Shown: positions 36,268-48,604 of the stretch, piece after piece
Position numbering within the stretch: the stretch's first letter is position 1
Layout of the letters: every line of letters begins with the position of its first letter
Source of the DNA: Hirundichthys speculiger
Lineage: Eukaryota > Chordata > Actinopteri > Beloniformes > Exocoetidae
Reading direction: 5' to 3'
Length of the DNA: 64,000 nt
NCBI GenBank assembly: GCA_018398805.1
Contig: JAGFBZ010002043.1
Location: 34,915 to 98,914 of the forward strand
Made by a program: the position numbers and the translations under genes
The notes under the pieces: generated by a model
What the model was told of the DNA's origin: nothing
What the model saw: only the letters and a program-made list of their open reading frames with translations
Database searches by the model: none

Positions 36268-37782
36268 CCTGAGCCTGGTCCTGGAAGCCAAGTCTCGGCA
36301 CCTCCACCCAGCTCACTGCGTCCTATACTGCAATAAGTCACGAGATCCGACCACCTCCACACGCTCCAGGATCTGATGGACGTCGCTGTCCCCCCTTCGG
36401 CCTCCCTTAGTATCTCTGTTTTTCCCTGACTGTCACCACCTGGGATAACAATGAGATCAGCAGGATGAGAGGAAGAACATAAAAATAGGCTGGGAATCCA
36501 AACCAGTGGGAGAGATCAAGAAAACGCAGGACAAATCTGTACAAATCTGTTTTTACAGAGCTCAAATAGAATACTGAAAAAAAAAGATATACATCAATGT
36601 GGCTTTTTAAGAGTGTAAGATCCTGTTTTACTACCACTCATTCATGTCAGTCGTGGCTCCAGGGAGGAGCACTACACCTCTGCAGCGTCCACATTCGAGT
36701 GTACATGCATGCGTGTGCCATGTGGTTCACATCAGTAGAAAAGTGTCCATGGATGTGTTAAAGAGTGGCGAGAAGTTCAGCTCAGTTCATCTAGCAATGG
36801 CAAAACACACTTTCAGCTCCTTTAAAGACAACAGTGATGATCACACACAGCACCATCCTCGACATGAAACAGGAAAGACATTAACGTGGACAACTTACTC
36901 AGCAAGCGTGCTGTCCTCTTCTCTGCTCCCCTCTTTTTCTGAGCCTGAGAACAGCTTTGCAGAGCGAATGTGTGTGTGTCTGCATGTGTGTGTTTTGCAG
37001 AGTGAATGAAGCACCATGCTCTCTGAGCAGCCAGCCCCTCCCTCTGTATGAGGGCCAGCCTCTCCTCCACCCTCTCCCACTGCTGTTTGGAGTTACCTCT
37101 CCAGTGACGCCTGCTTCTCTTCACATTCCAAACCGCCGGGGTTTTAGCATTTTAGCTTCAGCGCTGAGTCCCGTTCTTCAGCTGCACGGTTCAAGAATGT
37201 AGGTCTGTTGTTGTGCAGTTGGACTTCTCGCCTAGCTTCCCTTTCCAAGGATCAGATGCATTCATCCCAGTGTTGCTCCAGAGAGGAACCCCTGGGTCCA
37301 TCATGGCCACCGGGAAAGACAAATCCACAGCTTGGATCTGGTACCAAGAGAATATAGAACAGACAGCTCACCACCATCAGGAGGGGGATGGTCCTCCCCT
37401 GGCACTGCAGCCAGGTGGAAAGCTGACACCCCTTGTAAATGTGACATGCACACATATAATAAGGCAGACAGGTAGGACGAGTCACAAGAGGCCAGTTACC
37501 TTTAAGACGTATATTCAGCCTTGCACACGTTTAATATAAGCTTTGCCTTTTGAATCTGACTTGAGTCTGGATTTGCACTGTGGTGTGGAGGAAGACAAGC
37601 CAACATGGACAGGAGACCTGGGAGGGGCCATCTTTCCCAGTATGAATGCGGAGGAGGCTTACTGGAGTATGAAGGAAGAAGGCTGGAGGAGGAGAAAGTG
37701 CCGCAGCCTGAGACAAACCCGTAACCACAGGCAACAGTGTAACCAATTAGCAACAAGGAGCTTTACAAGATGTATTCAGCTA
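36268..37782. other. 5' leader and upstream region of the AFSWLRG exon
   Basis: The leader of the minus-strand exon must lie here, but no TATA box or leader splice site is clear. TG-rich words occur at 36966-36994. Plus-strand frames of about 100 codons at 36.6-37.5 kb have no recognisable domain. Confidence 0.3.
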
Positions 37783-37784
37783 TA

Positions 37785-38472
37785 CAGTGATCCCTCGCCT
37801 ATTCGCGCTTTAAGTTACGCGGTTTTATTTATTAGCGGAATTTTAAGAAATGTATAATATAATAAAGAAACAGGAAAAAAAAATTGCGGAAATTCTCGCA
37901 AAAATCCACCCCACAGCAGACGAGAGGCCGCAGCTGCCAGCGAAACGTCAAACGATGACTCACAGCCTCCTGTAAGCAACAGGATAAACACAGACGACCC
38001 AGAACTCTAGAATCTGTGCTCTGATTGGCCGAGAAGCATCACCCAAGAATCACAGGATGTTGTGTTCTTTCTCTCACAGCGAAGAAATGCTGTGAGCCAG
38101 CCTGGCCCCCTTAAGAAGGTGGCCTTATGGGTAATGGTGTGGCCTTATGGGTAATGTAGTGTGTGTGTTGTGGGACGGCAGAATGAAAACTGGGTTAGAT
38201 GAAAAGTGTAGTGAGCATCAACAGCAGCCCAGCGTGTATAGATTTACATTCTCTGTTAACCGACAGGAGCCCAACAATACAACCTGTGTGATGTTACAAG
38301 TTCCTGCAGTGACACAATAAAGTTCCCGTTCCATGCAGAGAAAACCAGACTTTTTCTTTTGTTGTTGTTAGCGTGTTAGCCGCTAAATACGAGCCAATTT
38401 TGCAGATTTTGATTTTCGTGGGGTGGGGGGGGGCGCCGGTCCCCATTAACCACAAAAAATAAGGGATCACTG
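37785..38472 (+). mobile_element. Pogo/Tigger-like non-autonomous DNA transposon, copy B
   Basis: The left end CAGTGATCCCTCGCCTATTCGCG and the right end, in reverse, CAGTGATCCCTTATTTTTTG are flanked by TA on both sides (37783-37784 and 38473-38474). The 688-bp interior matches 1368-2081 in reverse orientation. It carries two, not three, of the internal ATTACCCATAAGGCCACT-type units. No transposase frame. Confidence 0.88.
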
Positions 38473-38474
38473 TA

Positions 38475-40288
38475 TTCATATCCTATCATGTCATATCATG
38501 AGATAATTGAAATGTACCCACACGTATAGATATGAACTGAAGATTATGAGCTCCTTCCTCTGAATCACTTACAGTCAGTGGCCTTTACGGGACATCAACA
38601 GTTTAAATCATAGGAGCGCTGATGAGCTAAAATATGCATTCCCCAGTTAAACACAGATAAAAGAGTTCTTTAATAGCACCTTTTTTTATCATTATTCTTT
38701 TCATCACCCAGTTTTCCAGCCTGGTACACATGTGAAATCGACGACTGCTCCACTCACAATGCCTAGTCATCCTCTAAAACTACTTATTATTTATGGATAG
38801 AAATTTATTTCAGCCATGCCCTTGAGTTCATTGACTCACAGCTTATGGCAGAGTAGATTTGTGAAATACAATCAAACTCTTCCGTCTGCTTCATCTTTTA
38901 CCACTTTGTTGTGGGTCATTGTCTCTCAAACATCTGACTGCCAAACTACCTGTCTGTTGGGATTCCTGGGTTATTTCTGGCAGACGACCTGAGGATATCC
39001 CTGCCAGTTAGTCGCTGAGAGAAAAAAAAGTCAAACAACATATGGTTCTCGTGTGCAGCAGGCCGTCATCCTTCAAGTTGAGCATTTACTCTGAGCATTA
39101 GTCAGCAGCCTCCTGTGACGTCTGGTGAAGGAACGGTGGAAAATCTTCAGTCAAGAGAGAATAAATACACGGGAAGTGAATATATAAAACACACACACTC
39201 CATTATGTCCTTTATAGATCTCGTCCCTTCTGCTCTCATTTCAAATAATCAAAAGTTGACAAAGGTTTTCCAAATATCAGACCTGTTGGCCGGCTCTGAG
39301 TGTGAGATCATTACTGACGTGTGTGTGATGAGGTTTAGTCTTGATTTCAGAGGTTGAGGGATCCATGCTGCATCTTCTGGTGTGATGGGAGGGGTTAAAA
39401 TGAGTCATAATGCAGTTTTACTCAGGCCTAACAGACTGAAATGTTTAACGTTTCCATGGAAATGCAAAAAAACACAACCATTACCAATATGTCTGCAAGG
39501 AATTTCGGAGTCCCTGTGTCTGTGTGTACTATATGACTAAAAAAAAAGAAAAGAAAATCAGTAACCACCAAAACACTGAATCTGAGGAATGTATCACCGA
39601 CCCCTCCTCAGGCCTTTACCCTCCATGCCTCATGTTTTTTATGGAATTATTAGATATTAATTTTAATTGAGCTTCTTCTTGCTAAAAGTCAATCATGCAT
39701 TCATACTTGAGACACGGTTGGAGGAAGCAGTTTACATTCTGGATCACAGCTTTTGAAGAAGTCACAGAAATCTTGGTGTGCCAGTTTGTTTTGTTCTCAT
39801 GGGAGGTGAAATGGGTCTGGAACGTATCTACCCAAAGGGGCAGGGGTGGCCTTCATGCAACGACTCATAAAGGAGAGTCCAAACCAACCCAGATGGCTGC
39901 AGAACTGCTAATAACACCTTGGATGAACAAGTTTTTACTGTAAAACCAAAAACCATCATTCATCAGCACTGCACATGATTTTGGACGTCTTTTTTTTTTT
40001 AATACTAGTCTGGTTGTTGCTCTGCATGCGTCACATGTCAAGAGTTATTATTTGTGTGGATAGGAAAACAATTACAATGGCTGGGCGGACGAATAAAAAC
40101 TGGAGACGGCTAAAAAATTGGCTTGTCTAATTGTTTTTCTAGCCTAATTGGGATCCATCGTTTTCCAAATATTAGTCAGAAACGGTCTAATATTAAGTTG
40201 TCAGTATCTTTCCTAACCAGAGGGACCAACTTATAATTTTCACTCAAAAAAGGAATTAATTTGGGGAAATACAGCAGGCATGGGAATG
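38475..40288. other. No gene or repeat recognised
   Basis: AT-rich unique-looking sequence with short frames only. Confidence 0.4.
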
Positions 40289-40296
40289 CTGTACAC

Positions 40297-40672
40297 CAGT
40301 GATTCCCAAAGTGTGGGCCGCGGCCCCCTGGTGGGCCGTCGCAGTACTGCAGGTGGGCGGTGAGAGGTCATTAAAATTAAACAAATATGTTTTAAATCCT
40401 CGATCTTTTTTAAATATGTTTTTAATAACTGTAAAATATTAACAACATGATTTTAAAACATTAATAAGTAACAAAACAAACCAGTTAAGTGTTATTCTAC
40501 CATCATCTTAACTGAATATGACAAGTGTCACCTTATTTGTTGACCCCTTACATTAATATCAGAACATGGTTCCTGTATGTTGATCACAGATGTGATTAAA
40601 GGTTTCGGTGGGCCGCGGAGATTTTTCACATTTCAAATTGTTCCTTGGTGTTCTGAAGTTTGGGAACGGCTG
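40297..40672. mobile_element. Small hAT MITE
   Basis: The left end CAGTGATTCCCAAAGTGTGG and the right end, in reverse, CAGCCGTTCCCAAACTTC are flanked by the perfect 8-bp duplication CTGTACAC (40289-40296 and 40673-40680). The 376-bp interior is AT-rich and non-coding. GGGCCGCGG-type words lie at both ends. Confidence 0.9.
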
Positions 40673-40680
40673 CTGTACAC

Positions 40681-41230
40681 CAAAAAGGTTTACTCACAGG
40701 AGCAGACGTGTGTCGAGTTTTATCAGATACAAGCGTCCCAAAGCAAACTGCAAATGTTTGTTTCAATTTTTAAAAACTTCTGTGCTCAAAAAGAATTAAA
40801 TACATATCCAGATAATATCTGGCCCTTAGTTTGGCTTCAAAGCCATGGCTGGTTCACAGACAAATGAACTAAATAACGGCTCAAACACAGCAGTGAGAGC
40901 GATAGGAACCATGGCTCAGTGGCCCGAACGCAAGTGACTGATGGGAGTGAAAGGAGACTGCAGGCAGGAAATCCATACTGCCGGTCGGGTTAAGCCCAGT
41001 TCTCTCAGACCAGCATTATCATTCCCAACCTGCTTTTGTCCTGGGACAGACACATTCCTTCTGCACTGAACGCCTCCCTTCGTTCATTTCTCAAACACAA
41101 CCAGACAACAATGAAACCACATAAAAAAATTTAAAAAAGCATCAACATAGCATAGCCTGCATCTCAACTGCTCTAATACAGACATGGATCGTAATCTTTT
41201 AGATATCTGCGTCTACGAAGCAGCCATACC
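40681..41230. other. No gene recognised
   Basis: Unique-looking sequence between two transposons. Confidence 0.4.
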
Positions 41231-42044
41231 CTTAGCAAAAAGTAGTATATTTAAGTACATTTTTTAAAAGTATACTTGAGTATAAGTACAAGTATAGCAA
41301 GTATACTACAGACCATATACTTTAAGTGTACTGGAAAGTATACAGATTTTATACTTTTTCGGACTAAATTGGAACATTTTAAGTTTATAAAAGTATACTT
41401 AAAAGTTTATTTTAAGTTTGCAACAGTCTACAACAAGTACATTCCTTTATATACTATTGATATACTATCAATGTACTTGGTATATCCTTCTTGTATGCTT
41501 AAAGTATACCACGAGTACACTTATTGATATACTGCCATTGTACTTGTACATTGTAATATATACTTTGAGTCCCTGTTTTTAGTTTATTATTGTATACTTA
41601 AAGTTTTCTTGGCATATTACTTGTAGCTTACTATTTATACACTGGAAGTATATTCCTTAAAGTTTACTCTTACTGTATGTACACAAGAGTGTAATGCATT
41701 TAAAAAATCACTCACAAGACAGAATATTGAAAACACATTGAATATATTTTCAAATATTTGGAACATTTCAAAAACAGACATATGAATTTAAGTCCTTCGT
41801 TACTGGAAAAAATGAAAGGAAAAAGTGCAAATAAATAACTGGATAGAGAAAAAAAACTGCACTTTCATGACTTTTTTTCATTAACTTGTTTATACTTTTA
41901 AGTGTAAGCCAAGTATACTTCACTATACTATTAAGTAGGTGAATAAATTATAGTTTATAAAAAGTCACCTTCAAGTGTACTTCCTCATTTTTAGTATAAA
42001 ATAGTATACTCATAGTATACTAGAATAAACTTCTTTTTGCTAAG
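41231..42044. mobile_element. MITE-like element packed with AGTATACT palindromes
   Basis: The left end CTTAGCAAAAAGTAGTATATT and the right end, in reverse, CTTAGCAAAAAGAAGTTTATT form an inverted repeat. The interior contains many copies of AAGTATACTT/AGTATACT and related words in both flanks, around a unique centre near 41690-41870. No TSD was found, and the superfamily is undetermined. No coding capacity. Confidence 0.7.
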
Positions 42045-45000
42045 CAGAAAATAAATTCATTTCACCATCTGTTCTTTATAACATCAACCATATGAGAGAA
42101 TGGACGGCGAGACGGAAAAATGAACGAGAGCAGCAAGATAAATGCGGCATGAAGTAACAGTTTTAAAGAATGGGGAGAGGTTCCAGGTTGATACTGAGCT
42201 GTGCAACACACACACAGAGGATTCCTGCGTGAAACAGAGACAGCTTTGTCTCTGCAACCAGCCACACAGGAGCAGAGAGGAAACGCTGCTGGAAAACAGG
42301 GGTATGGAAATAGAAAAATAATGAAATGGTGCTTGAAAGTTTGTCAGGCCATCATAATATTATTTACTGCTGCATTTAAAATAGCATACAATCTTCAACA
42401 GAAAAAGAAAAAGTATTAAAAACAAATCAATGTTATAATCAGTCATGTATACGAGGAAGGAAATGAGTATTACACATCAGTAAGTGAGGAAAAGTCTATG
42501 AAAAATCTGAAACTGGCCAGTAATTGCCAGAGGAAAATTAGAATATTAAATTAATTGGATGGAAATAAGGTGCAAGAGGGTGTTCTGGTTTACTGAAGGA
42601 ATGGGAATATATCAAACCTGAATCTGTGCAGCACAAGCTTGTGCAAACACATCCTGATGTACTGAGTCTCATCAAGCTGGAAAAGTTACAAAATCACCTC
42701 TAAAGAGTTTGGACTTCGCTAATCTATGGTCAGGCAGATGACGTAAGGAACTGTTAAAATCCTTGACAGTTATTATCTTCCTCTGGAGTGATTTCACCAA
42801 CAAAGATCGGCCCAAGAACCAGGCGTGTAACTGTGGTCTTGGAGGAAACCAGGGCAACTTCGAAGCAACTATACATCTCTCACGTTAGCTAATACGAATG
42901 CTAACCTGGCAACCGTCAGGATGTAAACAGTGACAGGTTGCATGGCAGAGCTAAAGGAGAAAGCCTCTGCTCTCCAAAACAGCATTTCTGTCCATCTGCA
43001 GTTTGCAAAGCGCACATCATGATAAGCTTTTTACAGGATGTTGAAAAAATACTGCATCTCATCTGTGAATAGTGGTGCCAGCGTCACTGGATCATGATGA
43101 AAAGCCCTATCTTTGTATAATTAAAAAGAACTATATAAACAGTGTTTACAAGCATAACAACAACAAAAAAGCCTTTATGTGACTCCACGAGACTGCAGTT
43201 GTTCCTGTCCAGTCATGTTTTTGCTCTTCCTCACGCCTGTGACGAGCCTTTCTGACAGGAAAAGACTGTCTCATGATCCTTCCAAGAAAAAAGGGTCCAA
43301 GCCAAATAAATACTGCAGAGTTGTGTCTCTGATGATGTGAGAGAAAAGGGAAGCAAAAGGGCTGAACCAGCTGAAAATCGAGCCAGAGAGCCAGGTGACA
43401 GAGACAATCAGGTTAAAGGACGATCATTTCTAACTGGCAGTTAGCTAAAAAATATATCTTTGAAATTGTCACTCTAACATCAACTACATTCATTTTTGAA
43501 GAAAGGGGTATCATCACTTTCAGCACTCGTCTTGACCATTTCCATGTCAGTGAGATGACAACTGCTGCTTTAAAGTGCACATTTTCTTTCTTTTTGGCTC
43601 CCTGTCTGGTGGAGGAGGAGGAGGAGGAGGAGGAGGTGGGCAGGATTCCCATCCCTCTGATGCATCATTTTTTTAGTCTAATCATGACATTTTATGTGCT
43701 AATCTTTGCCCGGACACGTTGAAGCTGGCCTACGTAGGGTCACATGACCTTTGACATAACATATGAATTAAACAAAGGGGAGTGTCATATATCAGCATGT
43801 CCTGGTGTAACTGATGTTGGGCCTCTACTAGAAGAGGAAATAGTAAAAGACAGTGAGTCTTGTGCATCTGGCGGTGAAAGTCCAACTGTTTTCATGTTGC
43901 AGAGTGAAGTATTTCTCCGTATCTGGGAGCAGTCTTAGCCAAAGCCTGCTGGCTGCGTCGACAGCCATCTGGCCGGCAGTTCATAAACACATACACACAG
44001 AAATACAGACTTCTGCGTACAATTTACTCAAAAGCCACAGAGTAATAGACCGAGGGCCCGGGAAAACACATTGTTCTTGGCTTTTTCTTTGACCATAGTC
44101 TGCAGTTGTTCTGTCTTCCTTTTAGGCAGCTTAAATACCACACAAAATGCAAAATAAATCAAGAATTCATTCATATTCATATCTCCTTCTTCTCAATATT
44201 TTACAATTAACTCATCAGGCAACTGCCATTGGTTATCAAATGCAATGAACGTTAAAGTAAAATCCAGATTTAACTTTTTTTTTTTTTTTTTTTGCCTTAA
44301 CTGTTGATGCATAATACCCCATTTTTGTAACATGAAGGTGTTTGATAGAAGAGATGTTGGAGTGTGTGAGTGTAACTGCTCCTTTGAAAAACTGGACGTG
44401 AAACATTTTTGCAGCAGGAATTCCTGGGAGGGTGTGGTCACGGCCGCTTGTTTGAGGGAGGACGAAAACAGGCCACAGCTTTCCAGCAATCTCGTCCAAC
44501 TATCCCTCTTTCTGTCTTTCTTTGTCTCTCGCTTTCCACTGTTTGCTGTTTTCTTTCTCTCCTCGGGGTCACTTACTGACGTCACAGTCAGGAAACCTGA
44601 AGTGACCTTTGTCACTAAAAAAAAAACAAAACAGAAACGGTGCTGGTACTTAACACAACATCTAATTAAGAGAGATGAAAACAAAGTGGTAAATTCTCTT
44701 TTCTGATTCCAACAGAATTATGAACATAGATGTGGAATCATGAGATTACATTCTTACTTTATGATGTGTCTATTATGTTTAACGCAGCTCTTCAAACTAT
44801 TATTCCAACTACAGAGTTCATTCTCCATGTTAACACAGCAAACTAGTTTCTTCAAAGCATCCAAGCACGCTCGTGCACATGGAAACGTCGGCTCAGAGTT
44901 TACACCCACAACAGCCGGTGACTCATAAACTCGTAAAACTTACAAGGCTGACATTAAATCTAAAGTTTACATGTTTGAATTTAAAGGCAGGCTTCAGATG

Positions 45001-45511
45001 TAGCAGTGTATCGCCGTGCTAAAAGAGGCACGAGCGCAAAATAGGTGGTTCCCTTTCAAAGGGAGATGACTAATGTGGAGCCTGGAGAGTAACGATAACC
45101 AGAACAAAGTACACCCAGAGCTGGGAGGAATGTTGCACACTTTCAACATTTTTTGCTGAAGTACATTGCAAATAGAATTTTTATTCACTTTTAAGGTTAC
45201 TAAAACTCTCAGTTTCTAATGAAGAGTAAGTACTTATTAAAGTCAGCTCATACGTTGCCTGGAAAAATGAATGGAAGTGCAACATTTTGTCTGAATGTAT
45301 CCAGAAGAGGTAGAGAATATATTCATAATGTGAGATATTGAGATGATTCAGAGTTAGGAAATCATTAACCCCATAAGGAAAACCTGAGTACCGCTGAAAT
45401 GGTATCCTCTGGGTGGCAGCGCTGGTGGAAACTGCCCGTTACTGCTGCATGACTTGTTAACTTCCAGTTTTGAAGCAACTGTGTGAACTCCCGCTGATTC
45501 AGAAGGATGTG
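42045..45511. other. No gene recognised; GGA repeat at 43611-43636
   Basis: Contains a short (GGA)n tract and a T-run at 44275-44293. A 163-codon minus-strand frame (44193-44684) is opposed by a 124-codon plus-strand frame and shows no domain, so neither is called. Confidence 0.4.
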
Positions 45512-45903
45512 ATTTAGCACAGTGCTCTCCAACCTTTTTCGCACCACAGATCGGTTTAATGTCAGGCAACATTTTCACGGACCGGTCTGTAAAATGTGTT
45601 GCAGATAAATACAACAAAATAAAATGCATAAAAACTGTGGTATTTACTATATATAATTATAAATGTTAACTGCTGTGTATTCATGCACAACTTTATTAGT
45701 AACATCCTCTCTGCGCAAAGACACTTTCTGAAGATGTTTGTTTTTTTTACTCAGTTTCCAGTTTGGGGGTTTAAACATATTTCGTGACCGAGGTCTTGAA
45801 GTCTTGTCATGTGTCAAGAGTCATAGACGGATGTAATGGAGAGAATCTGGTCATTTTTCAAAATAAAACATAATTTAGACTCGGATAATAAATCAATTGG
45901 TAA

Positions 45904-46522
45904 TAGGGATTCACATGGTTAACTGTTTAACCGTTAACCGATAACAGGAACACTAACCGATTGATACTAACGGTCAATTTTGTTTTAAAGCTACGTAATT
46001 CAATCAACTCATGGGGGCGTGTTGACAGGTGCAACAGGTTCTGATTGGTCAATTCTACATCTGCGTAGAAAAGAGCGCGTCATCGAAGAAATGAGGAAGT
46101 ACCCACATCTGTATGATTCTGGTTCTCCACGCTACAAAGACAGCACATATTCTAGTAATTCATGGAGGGAGATAGCGATGAATGTGGGTCTGGATACGAC
46201 CGAGACGGTGAGGAAGTGGAAAAACACAGGAGATAAGTCTAGTAAGTTTAGCTAGTTCGTGATTGTCGCTCTCGCGTTGTGGCGTGGAATAACATAGCGG
46301 AGACCGCGCTAGTATAAATCAAAAGTGATGGCGGCATCTCTGCGACAAGCTGACGGCGACACATTGCCGCGAGAGTATACACGGGGAAGTGTCCGCATGC
46401 GTCCACGACAACGCACGCAACATCGCGGCAGCCAACTCTCCCGGACTTATCGGTTAACGGTTAATAATCGTTAAAGGGCGTCGGTTAACGGTCATATTAA
46501 AAATCCAAAATGTGCATCCCTA
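45904..46522 (+). mobile_element. hAT element (inner) carrying a MADF exon
   Basis: The left end TAGGGATTCACATGGTTAAC and the right end, in reverse, TAGGGATGCACATTTTGG are flanked by the perfect 8-bp duplication ATTGGTAA (45896-45903 and 46523-46530). GTTAACCGTTAACCG-type words lie near both ends. The 619-bp copy contains a MADF-like reading frame and CpG-rich sequence to its right (46320-46440). It is younger than the element it interrupts. Confidence 0.88.
46019..46255 (+). pseudogene. MADF-domain exon fragment inside a hAT element
   Basis: The frame reads RRKERVIEEMRKYPHLYD, then SGSPRYKDSTYSSNSWREIA, then MNVGLDTTETVRKWKNTGDK. This is the first two thirds of a MADF (Myb/SANT-like, Adf-1 type) DNA-binding domain: the YP-LYD turn, the Y-KD helix start, the W-IA helix and the W-K helix. 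No ATG precedes the domain in frame (the frame opens at a GTG), so it may be an internal exon. A GTAAGT lies just after GDKSS near 46240, where the domain breaks off, consistent with a splice donor. The third helix is missing. MADF proteins accompany PIF/Harbinger transposons and act as host transcription regulators. Its presence in a short hAT suggests capture or a deleted accessory gene. Confidence 0.6.
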
Positions 46523-46630
46523 ATTGGTAATAATGTAAGTGATTTATTTTTTTCTCTGCGGCCCTGTAATAAATGACCCACGGACCAGAACCGGGCTGGG
46601 GACCGTGGGTTGGGGACCCCTGATTTAGCA

Positions 46631-47535
46631 TGAAGGTGACGATGAAACGTGAGGACAGTATCGACGTGCTGAACCCCACAAAAATTTCCAGGCTACGCCC
46701 CCTAAATCCAGCAAGAAAACTTAGTTTCCCTGGAAAAACTGGAGGAAGCTGTCGTGGAGAGAAAGACACGCCCCGCCTTTGCAGACGCAAACCTCAATTC
46801 AAAATCCCTTTTTCATGACTGAATACAACAGTCGCAAACTTGTCAATGTTATCTCATCTTTTCCAGCTTGTCTCATCTCTTATCAGCTGCTCTCATCTTC
46901 AGTCTTTCTTCATGGGAAGTGGCTGTTGCTCTGCAACGATGATACAATGAACAAAATAACTGTCACAAAAGGTTGATGCAATAACAAAACAAAAAGAAAA
47001 AAACTGGTCCATGTCCAAATAATGAAACCTGCTTTCAATACAAAAGACAAAGGCTGCTAGAAAGTTTCCCACATTTTAATCTGAAATATGTGACCTTCGT
47101 TTATAAGAGTTAGATAAGTAAATCTAATTCTAACTATTCTGTCTTTAAAAGGTACAGAAAGCATGATTGCCATCTTTAAATATAAAAAGGTGCTCTACTG
47201 TGGAAAAACACACGAATGAAAACCCCTAAAGTCATTTATTATGTGATCCATTAAGACCATGAAAAGCTGACTGGCAGAAGCAAAGTTGTCTGACGACAGC
47301 AAGAAGACTGCAACCGATAATCACATAATAGAAAGATTCTCCTTAAAAAGAAAGAAAACACAAGATAAGCTCTTTGTCATTACGTCACTCTTAGCTGTGG
47401 TGAGATAATAATGTATTATGCACAACGTGACACAGAGCCAAAAAAAACACAACGTGAGAAGTGAATAAAGAGTTTGAACGTCTTGCTAAGTGTAGAAAAT
47501 AAGAAAAAATAGCTGAAGACACTGAACTAGTAAAA
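46631..47535. other. No gene recognised
   Basis: AT-rich unique-looking sequence with short frames. Confidence 0.4.
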
Positions 47536-47737
47536 CCATCCATCCATCCATCCATCCATCACCACTTATCTGGATTCAGGTTTCCGAGGCAACAGTCTGA
47601 ACAGAGATCTCCAGGCCTCCTTGTCCCCAACCACTTCCTCCAGCTGTTCTGTGGGTCAGGGTGGGAGGGGTTCTGAAGCCAGAAAAGAGATATAATTTGC
47701 CCAACAGGTCCAGTGTCTACCCTGAGGTGGTCTTTCA
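47536..47737 (-). mobile_element. L2-like LINE 3' end fragment
   Basis: It begins with CATC repeats. On the minus strand it contains the familiar teleost L2 3' words CTGTTGCCTCGGAAACC-like, CTGGAGGAAGTGGTTGGGG and CTTCAGAACCCCTCCC, running into the terminal GATGGATGG repeats. No open reading frame remains. Confidence 0.6.
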
Positions 47738-48189
47738 ACACCGAGGAGCAGCAGCGCTACTCTGAGCCTACTCTATTACTCATCTCATACCCAAATGTGA
47801 GCCCAGACACTCTTCAGAGGTAATTTGGTAATTTGCCTTTTTTGGTTCAGCTCTTTGTTCACCACAACAAACATGCAGACAGACTGTGATCCCAAAAATG
47901 CCGCCCCAGACTCCCTGCCAGTCTCCTGCTCCATTCCACCCCCATTCATAAAAACTCCTCCACTTCAGGAAGCGACTCCTTCCCATCCCGGTGTGAGCCC
48001 AGGTCTGCCGATCCGGAGGCACTGACTCTGACCTCATGTCAGCCACATAACACCCAGGGCCCTGAGGAACTCTGGGAGTTTCTCATTCATCACTTGCTAA
48101 CACAGTATTTCAGGACCTCATTGCTTCCATCGCTGGTTCAAACCTTCAGTGTTAGAAAAGCCTTGTTTACGCTCCTAAGACGTCACCAA
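47738..48189. other. No gene recognised
   Basis: Moderately GC-rich; overlapping frames of 66 and 88 codons on opposite strands have no known domain. Confidence 0.35.
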
Positions 48190-48604
48190 ACTCTTGCCAT
48201 TCTTGAGTTTTGTTTCCTCTTCTAGTTCTTGTCAACCATCTTTGGGGTCCCAGAAGCTAACCAAGCTACTTCTTCACCAGCAAGTGAAGTGTCTCTCTTC
48301 TCTCTGTCCTCCATCCTCTCTGTCTTGTCTCTCCCCTCTTTTCTTCCTTTACCCAGCTGGTCTTACGATCCAGGTCCTGCTCAAGGTTTCTACCCTCTTA
48401 AAGGGGAGTTTTTCCCTGCCATTGTTTGGCTGAAAGGTCTTTCTCCCACTGTGGGAGGTTTTTTTTTACTTGCCATTGTTTCTTTACTTAATATTTAATA
48501 ATATTACTTATAGTTAATAATATTTGCTCAGAGGTCATACTCTAGGTCTCGCTTAGAGTCATTTTTTATTGTAATAAAAACTATACAAATAAAGTTGAAT
48601 TGAA
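48190..48604 (+). mobile_element. Non-LTR retroelement 3' region
   Basis: It contains GTCCTGCTCAAGGTTTCTACC, AAAGGGGAGTTTTTCCCTGCC and the terminal AAATAAAGTTGAATTGAA, a very common teleost repeat end with a short TTGAA tail. The family name is uncertain; only untranslated 3' sequence is present. Confidence 0.6.

Larger units (their letters stand above)
45520..46622. mobile_element. hAT element (outer), interrupted by a second hAT
   Basis: The left end CAGTGCTCTCCAACCTTTTTC and the right end, in reverse, CAGGGGTCCCCAACCCACGG are flanked by the perfect 8-bp duplication ATTTAGCA (45512-45519 and 46623-46630). Without the insertion at 45904-46522 the element would be about 476 bp. It belongs to the CCCCAACC-ended hAT MITEs found across vertebrates. 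Non-coding apart from the nested insert. Confidence 0.88.

Noticed and set aside
37213..37856. Plus-strand frames of about 100 codons upstream of the 36-kb exon
   Set aside because: No recognisable domain. The second runs into the pogo-like transposon end at 37785.
44193..44684. A 163-codon minus-strand frame
   Set aside because: It overlaps a 124-codon plus-strand frame, includes a poly-Lys stretch from a T-run, and shows no domain.
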